Positions 55,401 to 57,330 of a stretch of 64,000 nt of DNA are shown here, in pieces. The notes under the pieces are model-generated. The model did not search any database and was not told the DNA's origin. It saw nothing but the letters and a program-made list of their open reading frames with translations. The DNA lies in assembly GCA_022457155.1 (NCBI GenBank), contig JAJGOT010000134.1, positions 1,245,001 through 1,309,000 on the forward strand. The letters are read 5' to 3'. The translations under genes were made by a program, and so were the position numbers. The stretch is from Cladopsammia gracilis (Eukaryota; Cnidaria; Anthozoa; Scleractinia; Dendrophylliidae). The stretch's first letter is position 1. Each line of letters starts with the position of its first letter.

Positions 55401-56640
55401 AGTACACAAAAGGTCACTTGTGATACGAGAGGCAGCCTGGAACGTGAAAGGGCTCGCAAGCATTCATGGGATTGCTTGGAAGAGGCCCTATTATTTATTT
55501 ATAGCCGCTCTGTTATGATGGTTTTCACATTAACATGCAATTTCGGGAAGATCACTTCTTCCTAACAGTGAAATATCCGTGTAAAAAATATATTATTTTT
55601 ATTATAAGTTTGGAATGGTTGCCATTTATCTGACTTGCATTAGTTTTGTTAACTTCGCAAACTGTTTACTTATTTTAAAAGCGGTGAAAATAACTTATAT
55701 TCAAGTATATTAATTACTAAAACATCCCAAGAGTACATTGGCTCCAAAAAGTATCTCAGCTTATTCAAGTCTGCAAGTCTCCCAAGTTTGCAATTGTTTG
55801 CTCCCTCAGAAATCACGTGGTTAATTTGCATAATAATTTAAAAAACAATATGGCGGCTATCGTGAATAAGGGCTATTGTCAAAAATTAAGGTTTCTTTCA
55901 ATTGGCTTACCAGGCTTGAACCCAAAGTCGCAACGTCTAGCCAAGCCTGCGAATAGTTTTCTTCTCTGGGCATATCTTTACCAAAAAGTGCCTGGTGTTC
56001 AAAGCTAACTATGGAACGTTTTCCATATTTCACAGAGAGAAAAGATTTTCTGTCTGAATTTAATTGTATCAGAACTACCCAGTGTGTCTGCCAGGCCAGG
56101 TTAAGATTTCACCAGTCAAAATGACAAATTTTACGGACATTTGTCCGATAACAGGCTGTTATTTGCAGCTTTGCCTTGCTATTCTTGATAAGCCTGCTTG
56201 AACCCATTTCACAGAACGTAAAAATATATAAGCACGGTAGACAATACATGGCAAACGCAAAGCATTAGTGGCATATTTATCAATCCCTTCCACATTTTTT
56301 CACTTCACTATTTTTAGGACCAAGGTGTAACAAACCTCTTGGTTTACAAAATGGCCGCATTCGTTCATCACAAGTTAGCGCTTCCTCCAGCTGGGACCGA
56401 AACCACGGCCCCAACAACGGCAGACTTCATTTCTACCGCAAGGGGCGAAGTGCAGCCTGGTGCGCGCGGCATAACAACCGTCTTCAGTGGTATCAGGTGA
56501 ATTTTGGTCGCCCCACACGGGTGGTGAAGGTCGCTACTCAAGGACGACGAGATGCCCGTCAGTGGGTGACTCAGTATTATTTGTCGTTCAGTCAGGATGG
56601 AATACACTATGCGGAATACAAACAAAACAGTGGACGAAAG
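5998..56640 (+). CDS. Giant tandem discoidin (F5/8 type C) domain gene, partial at both ends
   Basis: Gene-level entry; the exons are given in the domain entries D0-D22. Forty-five exons join without a frame break into about 3,407 codons. Each domain shows the discoidin hallmarks: N-terminal Cys, LGMEDGR-like start, [11 protein letters not shown], ATQGRxDAxQWV, SYSxDG, GNxDRxxVV, RYIRIHPxx[11 protein letters not shown]. All within-domain A/B introns are phase 0 and all between-domain introns are phase 1, so each domain is a symmetrical 1-1 module that can duplicate without shifting the frame. No EGF, CUB, lectin or other module lies between domains. Discoidin domains are secreted eight-stranded beta-barrels that bind glycans, phospholipids or collagen, so an extracellular adhesion or matrix role is inferred; the ligand is unknown. 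The signal peptide, first exon, terminal exon and polyadenylation site are not visible. The first visible exon is the second half of a domain and the last is the first half of one. Confidence 0.9.
6259..6488. repeat. Long near-perfect inverted repeat, 230 bp
   Basis: Arms of about 110 nt run from aaacatagtgag to ctcactatgttt and meet at ggttggagacccaacc. Because of the symmetry both strands carry almost the same open frame starting [15 protein letters not shown]; that frame is a palindrome artefact and not a gene. Confidence 0.9.
6863..8139 (+). CDS. Discoidin D1 (alpha class, block 1)
   Basis: Exons 6863-7185 and 7998-8139. The A exon opens with [13 protein letters not shown] and carries the alpha signature [20 protein letters not shown] followed by GGWIA, then QWIQVDLA and [12 protein letters not shown]. 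It ends at an AGG codon followed by gtaggt. The B exon encodes [12 protein letters not shown]...[21 protein letters not shown]. Both terminal cysteines are present. The 812-nt intron holds a foldback element related to one at about 59.7 kb. Confidence 0.92.
7317..7467. repeat. Short foldback (MITE-like)
   Basis: The outer arms tggttttcactcacgtgac and gtaacgtgaaaaccac and the inner arms ccatgttggtgcac and gtgcaccaacatgg are inverted. Related to the sequence near 59720-59800. Confidence 0.7.
8190..8560. repeat. Foldback with internal gtcttaaacaggg repeats
   Basis: Flanked by G-rich (ggggggtggggaagggtact) and C-rich (ctccccaccc, gagtacccctcc) arms that are inverted. Inside are five degenerate copies of ttgtcttaaacagggta. 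Confidence 0.65.
9331..11177 (+). CDS. Discoidin D2 (beta class, block 1) with an extra intron
   Basis: Three exons instead of two: 9331-9512, 10390-10533 and 11036-11177. The first ends at QWLQ, the second starts at VDFSRG and runs through [16 protein letters not shown] to SRK, and the third encodes [11 protein letters not shown]...[20 protein letters not shown]. Joined, the two A pieces total 326 nt, exactly the length of the unsplit beta A exons D10 and D18, so the 877-nt intron is an insertion at a CAG|GTGGAC site. The beta signature is [11 protein letters not shown]. The last donor is gttcgt, weaker than the others. Confidence 0.9.
9541..9675. repeat. Foldback-like repeat in the D2 extra intron
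   Basis: Imperfect inverted ends tatcaaacacgagt and ctcgagtgtttgata-like (tttcgagtgtttgatata). Contains the gaagcgcagcgag core. Confidence 0.5.
10806..10843 (+). repeat. Poly-G tract
   Basis: Two runs of G separated by AA, about 36 G in 38 nt. It could form G-quadruplexes on this strand. Confidence 0.9.
11728..12695 (+). CDS. Discoidin D3 (gamma class, block 1)
   Basis: Exons 11728-12050 and 12548-12695. The A exon has [13 protein letters not shown] and the gamma signature [12 protein letters not shown] then [14 protein letters not shown]. The B exon encodes [31 protein letters not shown] and is the longest B exon (148 nt), because gamma B exons carry extra residues after the final Cys (YYGG here). 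Two positions depart from the class: the usual Trp of HPxxW is Phe, and the usual ISMR is PALR. A GC-rich foldback element starts 13 nt after the donor. Confidence 0.92.
12165..12450. repeat. Degenerate ~28-bp tandem repeat
   Basis: Recurring units of the type aaccggtgccaagcgcggga then aaacatgt. The last two or three are nearly identical and the earlier ones are diverged. It lies in the D3 intron. Confidence 0.65.
12709..13024. repeat. Foldback with G/C homopolymer ends
   Basis: Left: ggggggggttcttccatata and atgatggggatgct. Right: agcaccccatcagtttta and aagccccccccc. The arms are inverted over roughly 50 nt. Confidence 0.7.
13200..13325 (-). mobile_element. SINE body fragment
   Basis: The - strand reads gagggtttttctccgggtac, cctggttttcctccc and ccaacatttccaaattccaa, the same body as the SINE at 50062. 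Confidence 0.5.
13617..13805. mobile_element. 80-bp dispersed repeat followed by a tRNA-derived SINE head
   Basis: 13633-13710 (aactttaaacagtgaaaatg through ctcgtttgaccgcggttaaa) repeats the 3' end of the D2 extra intron. 13711-13805 on the - strand reads gggatgatgtagtggtgag and cccgggttcgaattccggt, which look like A and B boxes of a tRNA-derived SINE head. Confidence 0.6.
13905..15242 (+). CDS. Discoidin D4 (delta class, block 1), lacks the C-terminal Cys
   Basis: Exons 13905-14233 and 15101-15242. The A exon has [12 protein letters not shown] and the delta signatures [16 protein letters not shown] and a two-Trp insert (KHWWN) before the exon end, which makes it 329 nt. The B exon encodes [11 protein letters not shown]...[21 protein letters not shown]. 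The Cys that normally closes the domain is Arg in YGRPW, so the N-terminal Cys has no canonical partner. The intron contains minisatellite copies and a hAT-like MITE. Confidence 0.92.
14285..14635 (-). repeat. ~110-bp minisatellite, 'extended' type
   Basis: About three copies of tagctttcatttgaatggtc, ggatttcatccacagactca, gttagaaccacctt and acagtaccacaggaaagtac. Other copies lie near 37080-37285, 40905-41000 and 53045-53300. Confidence 0.85.
14673..15047. mobile_element. hAT-like MITE (375 bp)
   Basis: Starts gggagctttagcaacca and ends tcgttgcttaagctccc, an inverted pair. The flanks read taatatta and taatattt, an 8-bp target duplication with one mismatch. An inverted second copy is at 28250. 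Confidence 0.75.
15448..16856 (+). CDS. Discoidin D5 (epsilon class, block 1)
   Basis: Exons 15448-15752 (305 nt) and 16715-16856. The A exon has [34 protein letters not shown] and [12 protein letters not shown], ending EGRRTK. It is 18 nt shorter than the other epsilon A exons because the loop before the WLQ core is shortened ([13 protein letters not shown]), and it lacks the extra cysteine pair of D13 and D21. The B exon encodes [12 protein letters not shown]...[21 protein letters not shown]. The VxW core (PVAW/PVTW) is shared by all three epsilon B exons. Confidence 0.92.
16890..17015. repeat. Foldback, 126 bp
   Basis: Inverted arms: gccaaggccgcaaggtagta and tactaccttgcggtcttggc, with outer aacgttgt and acaacg. 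Confidence 0.75.
17028..17325. repeat. Inverted-repeat element, 298 bp
   Basis: The left arm tgtatacaccaaattgaaga ... gtgaaaagcataaaccatga is mirrored at the right by tcatggtttatgcttttcac ... cttcaatttaagtgtatacc. Confidence 0.85.
17427..17468. repeat. (CAA)n microsatellite
   Basis: About thirteen CAA/ACA units. Confidence 0.9.
18042..19988 (+). CDS. Discoidin D6 (zeta class, block 1)
   Basis: Exons 18042-18367 and 19847-19988. The A exon has [11 protein letters not shown] and the zeta signature [41 protein letters not shown]. The B exon encodes [12 protein letters not shown]...[22 protein letters not shown] tRNA-Met gene lies on the opposite strand inside the 1,479-nt intron, as in D14. 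Confidence 0.92.
18430..18830. mobile_element. Transposon-like repeat, copy 1
   Basis: Contains aaagaaaatgatttttggaa, caccaacagacagttgacac, cctttaaggaaaacctccca and gaacgagatattgcc. The reverse complement of the whole order recurs at about 26620-27010. Confidence 0.65.
19141..19226 (-). tRNA. tRNA-Met(CAT), elongator, with a 13-nt intron
   Basis: On the - strand: gcctcgttagcgcagtaggc, anticodon CAT, T-arm gagttcgatcctc and acceptor end ggggca. Length is 86 nt: 73 nt plus 13 nt inserted between positions 37 and 38. The intron ends GAA, which places a G three nt from its 3' end to pair with C32, the A-I pair expected for splicing endonuclease. Acceptor, D, anticodon and T stems are all intact. 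It lies in the D6 (zeta) intron. Confidence 0.9.
19682..19808. repeat. Foldback, ~127 bp
   Basis: Left ttgtccaaatgatatctgtg and right cacagacatcgtttggacag are inverted. Confidence 0.7.
20582..20768. repeat. Long near-perfect inverted repeat, 187 bp
   Basis: The left arm aacaaatagattccatttgg ... gatgacgtcaaaatgtggta is mirrored on the right up to ccatttggaatctatttgtt. Arms of about 75 nt. An outer pair, tatacaatgaac and gttcattgtata, near 20771 and 21099 suggests a larger element. Confidence 0.85.
21136..22223 (+). CDS. Discoidin D7 (eta class, block 1)
   Basis: Exons 21136-21440 (305 nt) and 22085-22223 (139 nt). Both are shorter than in most classes and match D15 exactly in length. The A exon has [12 protein letters not shown], [16 protein letters not shown], a shortened loop (HRWSWSVR), QWFQVGF and [12 protein letters not shown]. 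The B exon encodes [12 protein letters not shown]...[21 protein letters not shown]. The intron contains a sequence resembling a Penelope-type repeat terminus near 21.66 kb. Confidence 0.92.
21630..21900. mobile_element. Possible Penelope-like repeat terminus
   Basis: aatatttcggctggccagac then cagccttcttcaggttata resembles the small inverted core of Penelope-type terminal repeats in marine invertebrates. No reverse transcriptase is visible. The assignment rests on memory of motif style only. Confidence 0.3.
22290..22315. repeat. Retroposon-like tail, (TATC)n
   Basis: aaataaagatatctatctat: a polyadenylation-like motif followed by a short tetranucleotide run. The same layout occurs at 61785-61822. 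Confidence 0.5.
22449..22490. repeat. (AAAT)n microsatellite
   Basis: About ten AAAT units. Confidence 0.9.
22560..22830 (-). mobile_element. SINE body fragment, diverged
   Basis: On the - strand, gagggttttcctcatgcagg and related sequence resembles the SINE bodies at 13.2 and 50.1 kb. The head is not clear. Confidence 0.35.
23147..25857 (+). CDS. Discoidin D8 (theta class, block 1)
   Basis: Exons 23147-23472 and 25716-25857. The A exon has [12 protein letters not shown] and the theta signatures [26 protein letters not shown], and [12 protein letters not shown]. The B exon encodes [12 protein letters not shown]...[21 protein letters not shown]. The 2.2-kb intron contains a poly-G tract and an array of 'aataagcccccctctc' repeats. 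This domain closes block 1. Confidence 0.92.
23748..24305. repeat. 'aataagcccccctctc' tandem array, interrupted
   Basis: Dense 15-17-nt units (ctctcaaataagccccc) at 23750-23950 and again at 24195-24300, with unrelated sequence between. The same motif appears in the duplicated segment at 2331-3235. Confidence 0.85.
26275..27301 (+). CDS. Discoidin D9 (alpha class, block 2)
   Basis: Exons 26275-26597 and 27160-27301. The A exon has [13 protein letters not shown] and the alpha signature [46 protein letters not shown]. The B exon encodes [12 protein letters not shown]...[31 protein letters not shown] is shared with D17, which places D9 and D17 as the same position in successive blocks. This domain opens block 2. 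Confidence 0.92.
26620..27010. mobile_element. Transposon-like repeat, copy 2 (inverted)
   Basis: Contains the reverse complement of the repeat at 18430: tggcatttttccgccact-like start, gggaggaaattgtttt, gtccactagcaacctggggt, ttccaaaaatcattttcttt. Confidence 0.65.
27533..27828. mobile_element. MITE, 296 bp, TIR tatagagcagttttcaattg
   Basis: The left end tatagagcagttttcaattg and the right end caattgaaaactgctctata are exact inverses. Internal attggttttggttttac and ccgcgcttagcgccgccgac are shared, inverted, with the element at 54397. Confidence 0.9.
28250..28606. mobile_element. hAT-like MITE, inverted copy
   Basis: Starts gagagcttaagcaacgacga and ends gtggttgcttaagctctc. Internally it is the reverse complement of the element at 14673 (shared ggattcgcgc, ccaaaatgtaaaa, caacgt cores). 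The target duplication is unclear. Confidence 0.75.
28655..30015 (+). CDS. Discoidin D10 (beta class, block 2)
   Basis: Exons 28655-28980 and 29874-30015. The A exon opens [14 protein letters not shown], identical to D2 over CNRPMGMQ, then [10 protein letters not shown] and [18 protein letters not shown], ending KERNNRK. The beta core QWLQ|VDF is uninterrupted here, unlike D2. The B exon encodes [11 protein letters not shown]...[22 protein letters not shown] hAT-like MITE inverted relative to the one in D4 lies just upstream (28250-28606). Confidence 0.92.
29083..29269. mobile_element. MITE, 187 bp
   Basis: Left atagaccttattcataaatg and right catttatgaataagatctat are inverted with one mismatch. 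Confidence 0.85.
30065..30320. repeat. ~80-bp tandem repeat, 2-3 units
   Basis: Units of the type ctattaaggggacacttctc, ctggtcccggccgtgaaaac, cctcatataatcttcac. Similar wording occurs near 22340-22450 and 53935-53995. Confidence 0.75.
30574..30749. repeat. Foldback, 176 bp
   Basis: Left ccatttccgagttgccttta and gcctctctatcaaagc; right gctttgatagagaggc and taaaggcaactcggaaatgg. An inner hairpin lies around gaaaactcattt. Confidence 0.9.
30922..32529 (+). CDS. Discoidin D11 (gamma class, block 2), both disulfide cysteines lost
   Basis: Exons 30922-31244 and 32385-32529. The A exon opens [13 protein letters not shown]: the N-terminal Cys of DRC is Phe. The B exon ends [10 protein letters not shown]: the C-terminal Cys is Arg. 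The partner domain D19 in the next block keeps both (DRCVM, YGCRIRG). The loss of both ends suggests the disulfide was dispensed with rather than left half-formed. The central 200 nt of the A exon is nearly identical to D19. Confidence 0.92.
31319..31656. mobile_element. MITE with taaggtggct ends
   Basis: Left ttaaggtggctctgaatccc and right gggagccaccttaa are inverted. Internal sequence is AT-rich and noncoding. Confidence 0.65.
32110..32289. repeat. Long near-perfect inverted repeat, 180 bp
   Basis: The left arm aaaataaaatacacactgcg ... cgacttgacgttt is mirrored on the right to cgcagtgtgtattttatttc. Arms of about 78 nt, loop near aatgtatgttgaagcat. Confidence 0.9.
32560..33540. repeat. GA-rich low-complexity tract split by an inverted-repeat element
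   Basis: Purine-rich gaaag/gaatga/ggaag sequence occupies about 32620-33000 and 33385-33540. Between them, 33045-33374 is an inverted-repeat element with ends accaatatcacgctagcatg and catgctagcgtgatgttggt. Confidence 0.75.
33561..33932. mobile_element. 'GTCTCGG' inverted-repeat element, copy 1
   Basis: Ends aggggaatagaatggt and accattctatacccct are inverted. The interior is dominated by degenerate gtctcgg/gtctcgaa units in one direction. Confidence 0.7.
34242..34604. mobile_element. 'GTCTCGG' inverted-repeat element, copy 2
   Basis: Ends aggggtggcgaatggta and taccattcgccacccct are inverted, flanked by aaatat on both sides (probable target duplication). The interior again consists of gtctcgg units. 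Confidence 0.75.
34661..35431 (+). CDS. Discoidin D12 (delta class, block 2), lacks the C-terminal Cys
   Basis: Exons 34661-34992 (332 nt) and 35290-35431. The A exon has [47 protein letters not shown] (Trp replaces the usual Ala of ATQGR) and the KNWWN insert. The B exon encodes [11 protein letters not shown]...[19 protein letters not shown] and ends on A, giving Ser with the next exon. The closing Cys is Ser, as expected for the delta class. Confidence 0.92.
35105..35205. repeat. (GTGCATCC)-type tandem repeat, 10-bp period
   Basis: About eight copies of gtgcatccgt, with ttgaaaccgt variants at the end. Confidence 0.9.
35461..35603 (-). mobile_element. tRNA-derived SINE or tRNA pseudogene
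   Basis: The - strand at 35533-35603 reads ggcttcatagctcagttgat (A box) and atgggtccaaatcccgttga (B box), ending in the complement of the start, a ~71-nt tRNA shape. The anticodon arm does not fold cleanly. The tail (aatgatcttcgcagtt) recurs at 35720. Confidence 0.65.
35835..36741 (+). CDS. Discoidin D13 (epsilon class, block 2)
   Basis: Exons 35835-36157 and 36600-36741. The A exon opens [12 protein letters not shown] and has [35 protein letters not shown], ending KGRTK. It carries a Cys in FYC and another in AWC, shared with D21 but not D5; these could form an extra bond. The B exon encodes [12 protein letters not shown]...[22 protein letters not shown] tRNA-like SINE fragment lies in the preceding intron. 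Confidence 0.92.
37080..37285 (+). repeat. ~110-bp minisatellite, extended type
   Basis: About two copies of gtgaccattcaaatgaaagc, actgagcagtactttcctgt and ggtactgtt(t/c)attatg. Confidence 0.85.
37462..38655 (+). CDS. Discoidin D14 (zeta class, block 2)
   Basis: Exons 37462-37784 and 38514-38655. The A exon has [58 protein letters not shown], ending NSGRK. It is almost identical to D22 at the nucleotide level along its whole length. The B exon encodes [12 protein letters not shown]...[21 protein letters not shown], with an extra Cys in VKCQY. A tRNA-Met copy lies on the opposite strand in the 729-nt intron. Confidence 0.92.
38179..38264 (-). tRNA. tRNA-Met(CAT) copy with a broken D stem, intron-containing
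   Basis: The same 86-nt layout and 13-nt intron as the copy at 19.1 kb. Two changes in the 3' half of the D stem (gcactgc instead of gcagcgc) break two pairs, so this is probably a pseudogene. It lies antisense in the D14 (zeta) intron. Confidence 0.7.
39366..39740. repeat. (GAGAAAT)n array with a ~115-bp higher-order period
   Basis: Seven-nt units gagaaat, interrupted two or three times by gatatatgagatataagcct and ataggatatgagatatgag. Long open frames on the - strand (ISHFSFL repeats) are artefacts of the array. Confidence 0.92.
39867..40169. mobile_element. TIR element, copy 1
   Basis: Left gggtcaagcccaaatcatac and cgtccagaag; right cttctggacggtatgattta. Contains a tRNA B-box-like aggttcaatcctgagtgggg. 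Inverted relative to the copy at 50937. Confidence 0.75.
40223..40798 (+). CDS. Discoidin D15 (eta class, block 2)
   Basis: Exons 40223-40527 (305 nt) and 40660-40798 (139 nt), separated by an intron of only 132 nt, the shortest in the gene. The A exon has [56 protein letters not shown]. The B exon encodes [12 protein letters not shown]...[20 protein letters not shown]. Lengths and the [13 protein letters not shown] core match D7. Confidence 0.92.
41169..42544 (+). CDS. Discoidin D16 (theta class, block 2)
   Basis: Exons 41169-41494 and 42403-42544. The A exon has [60 protein letters not shown]. The B exon encodes [11 protein letters not shown]...[21 protein letters not shown]; the usual Gly of xGN is Ala. 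This domain closes block 2. Confidence 0.92.
41558..41634. repeat. Foldback, ~77 bp
   Basis: Left gggcagtgc and cggtatttacg; right cgtaaatgccg and gcactgccc, inverted. Confidence 0.75.
42769..43077. mobile_element. MITE, 309 bp, TIR aagcctgccgcacac
   Basis: Left aagcctgccgcacacttgag and right ctcaggtgtgcggcaggctt are inverted with one mismatch. Internal cctcgcgag motifs. Confidence 0.85.
43165..43250 (-). tRNA. Degenerate tRNA-Met(CAT) copy
   Basis: The 86-nt layout with intron is kept, but position 1 is A opposite C72 and the last T-stem pair is lost (gtgaattcg instead of gtgagttcg). Probably not functional. It lies in the D16-D17 intron, between blocks 2 and 3. Confidence 0.6.
43490..43740 (+). 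repeat. 88-bp minisatellite, ~3 copies
   Basis: Unit: gtgtgaccattcaaatgaaa, cctcttcagcagtacttttg, catggtaccatttgttctaa, cttttgagtctgttgatgaa, atcctatg. The same unit as the array at 51460. Confidence 0.9.
43953..44934 (+). CDS. Discoidin D17 (alpha class, block 3)
   Basis: Exons 43953-44275 and 44793-44934. The A exon opens [13 protein letters not shown], then [47 protein letters not shown], ending with CAG (Gln) where most A exons end with Lys or Arg. The B exon encodes [12 protein letters not shown]...[21 protein letters not shown]. The intron is largely a CAGT microsatellite. Confidence 0.92.
44315..44630. repeat. (CAGT)n microsatellite
   Basis: Long imperfect cagtcagt runs, at first with gttagt and gttggt variants. 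Confidence 0.95.
45176..47655 (+). CDS. Discoidin D18 (beta class, block 3)
   Basis: Exons 45176-45501 and 47514-47655. The A exon opens [14 protein letters not shown], then [49 protein letters not shown], ending KERNNIK. It ends on AAA before gtatga, a weaker donor than its neighbours. The B exon encodes [12 protein letters not shown]...[21 protein letters not shown], with an extra Cys in LRCRY. The 2.0-kb intron is dominated by an ~80-bp tandem repeat. Confidence 0.91.
45565..46910 (+). repeat. ~80-bp satellite array, about 15 units
   Basis: Units: ctctcgtaagcgacctcctc, ttctaagcgaccacttttcc, aaaataccaaatttcttcca, gtcaaatcactatagtccaa. A higher-order duplication is visible: the order of variants at about 45650-45960 recurs at about 45985-46310. 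Confidence 0.95.
47952..48056 (+). pseudogene. THAP-domain gene 5' fragment
   Basis: An ATG in good context opens a 34-codon frame beginning [11 protein letters not shown], with [11 protein letters not shown] further on, before a stop. The start Met, CxxYGC and SLH spacing match the N-terminus of THAP zinc fingers (C2CH). The rest of the finger (Trp, second Cys and His, AVPTIF-like region) is absent. It sits in the intron between D18 and D19 and is probably a relic of a transposon or a retrocopy. Confidence 0.55.
48654..50008 (+). CDS. Discoidin D19 (gamma class, block 3)
   Basis: Exons 48654-48976 and 49864-50008. The A exon opens [13 protein letters not shown] and shares a near-identical stretch with D11 from [17 protein letters not shown] through [11 protein letters not shown]; both sides of that stretch diverge. 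The B exon encodes [12 protein letters not shown]...[22 protein letters not shown] and is 145 nt as in D11. Both terminal cysteines are retained. The intron contains a CACGCGA microsatellite and a tRNA-like SINE fragment. Confidence 0.92.
49131..49212. repeat. (CACGCGA)n microsatellite
   Basis: About eleven perfect 7-nt units. Confidence 0.95.
49531..49597 (+). mobile_element. tRNA-like SINE head fragment
   Basis: A box tagctcagtggtta at 49537 and B box gggttcgtatgcc at 49579, 42 nt apart as in tRNA promoters. The anticodon arm is not a clean stem. Confidence 0.5.
50062..50303 (+). mobile_element. tRNA-derived SINE, ~240 bp
   Basis: The head agcagggatggcgcagtggt (A box) and tgacccgggttcattcctgt (B box) is followed by the body gtcatatgtgggttgagttt, gggcttttcctccttcctca. 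Related bodies occur on the - strand near 13.2 kb. Confidence 0.75.
50937..51351. mobile_element. TIR element, copy 2 (inverted)
   Basis: Left gggttgtgcctaaatcatac and cgtccagaag; right cttctggacggtatgatttg. The interior includes the reverse of the tRNA-like segment of copy 1. A further piece of the same end (gtcggacaccttatt) lies at 50835. Confidence 0.75.
51460..52275 (+). repeat. 88-bp minisatellite array, about 9 copies
   Basis: Same unit as at 43490. Because 88 is not a multiple of three, the frame shifts at each copy, so the open frames ([12 protein letters not shown]...) are array artefacts. Confidence 0.95.
52518..53563 (+). CDS. Discoidin D20 (delta class, block 3), lacks both terminal cysteines
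   Basis: Exons 52518-52846 and 53422-53563. The A exon opens [14 protein letters not shown]: the N-terminal Cys found in D4 and D12 is Tyr. It continues [37 protein letters not shown], with the KHWWN insert. The B exon encodes [11 protein letters not shown]...[19 protein letters not shown], with Gly at the closing Cys position. It therefore completes the disulfide loss begun in this class. The phase-1 junction gives Asn with the next exon. Confidence 0.92.
53045..53300 (-). repeat. ~110-bp minisatellite, extended type
   Basis: About two and a half copies of taataaacagtaccacagga, agctttcatttgaatggtca, ggatttcatccacagactca. Confidence 0.85.
54056..55397 (+). CDS. Discoidin D21 (epsilon class, block 3)
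   Basis: Exons 54056-54378 and 55256-55397. The A exon opens [12 protein letters not shown], then [51 protein letters not shown], ending EGRRTK. The YYC and AWC cysteines are shared with D13. The B exon encodes [12 protein letters not shown]...[22 protein letters not shown] 290-bp AT-rich MITE starts 19 nt after the A exon donor. Confidence 0.92.
54397..54686. mobile_element. MITE, 290 bp, same family as 27533 (inverted)
   Basis: Left tagcagttttcaattgagtg and right caattgaaaactgctctata are inverted. It lies in the opposite orientation to the copy at 27533. Confidence 0.88.
56318..56640 (+). CDS. Discoidin D22, N-terminal half only (zeta class, block 3)
   Basis: A single 323-nt A exon with a good acceptor (tttttag) and donor (aag|gtaatg). 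It encodes [60 protein letters not shown], ending NSGRK. No zeta B exon ([12 protein letters not shown] type) is seen on either strand from 56641 to 61900, so the domain is orphaned. Read-through of the donor stays open for 29 codons to a stop at 56728-56730, which could make a truncated end, but nothing else supports a real terminus. Downstream are two degraded copies of this exon's last codons. Confidence 0.85.
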
Positions 56641-56814
56641 GTAATGCTCGACTATCAGGGCAAACACTGTACCGATAAATACAGTGTTTGTATGGGGAAT
56701 TCAGTGCCAAATAATTTCAGTAAAATTTAACCCTTTAACTCCAAGAGTGCCAAACATCAAAATTCAAGAAAAATCATAAATTTCATTTTGTACGACAATT
56801 TTGAAAAACAAATG

Positions 56815-57080
56815 CTTATACTATGCAAAATCACTGCTGAAGAGGTTTCATTTGAATGGTCACACCATAGGATTTCATCAACAGACTCAAAAGTTAGAAC
56901 AAATGGTACCATGCAAAAGTACTGCTGAAGAGGTTTCATTTGAATGGTCACACCATAGGATTTCATCCACAGACTCAAAAGTTAAAACAAATGGTACAAT
57001 GCAAAAGTACTGCCGAAGAAGTTTCATTTGAATGGTCACACCATAGGATTTCATTGTTAGACTCAAAAGTTAGAACGACA
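56815..57080 (-). repeat. 88-bp minisatellite, ~3 copies
   Basis: Reverse orientation of the unit at 51460: gaggtttcatttgaatggtc, acaccataggatttcatc, aaaagttagaacaaatggta. Confidence 0.9.
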
Positions 57081-57330
57081 CTACGTGTCTTCATAATTGA
57101 CTCTGGGAGTGAAAGGGTTTAATTCTCCAATATTTTTGAATTGAAAACTTAAGATACTAGGAACAAGATTTTACTCCTCAAATTTAACGGATGTAGCAGC
57201 GTAATTTGAGGGGTGTTAGTGTGTAGTTAAATGTTTCTGTTTTCCATACATTTATCTGTAAACTTTTCCGTGGACTTCCACTGGGAAAACGTGAAAACGT
57301 GACTGTACGCTTTCTAATACTGCTACATCC

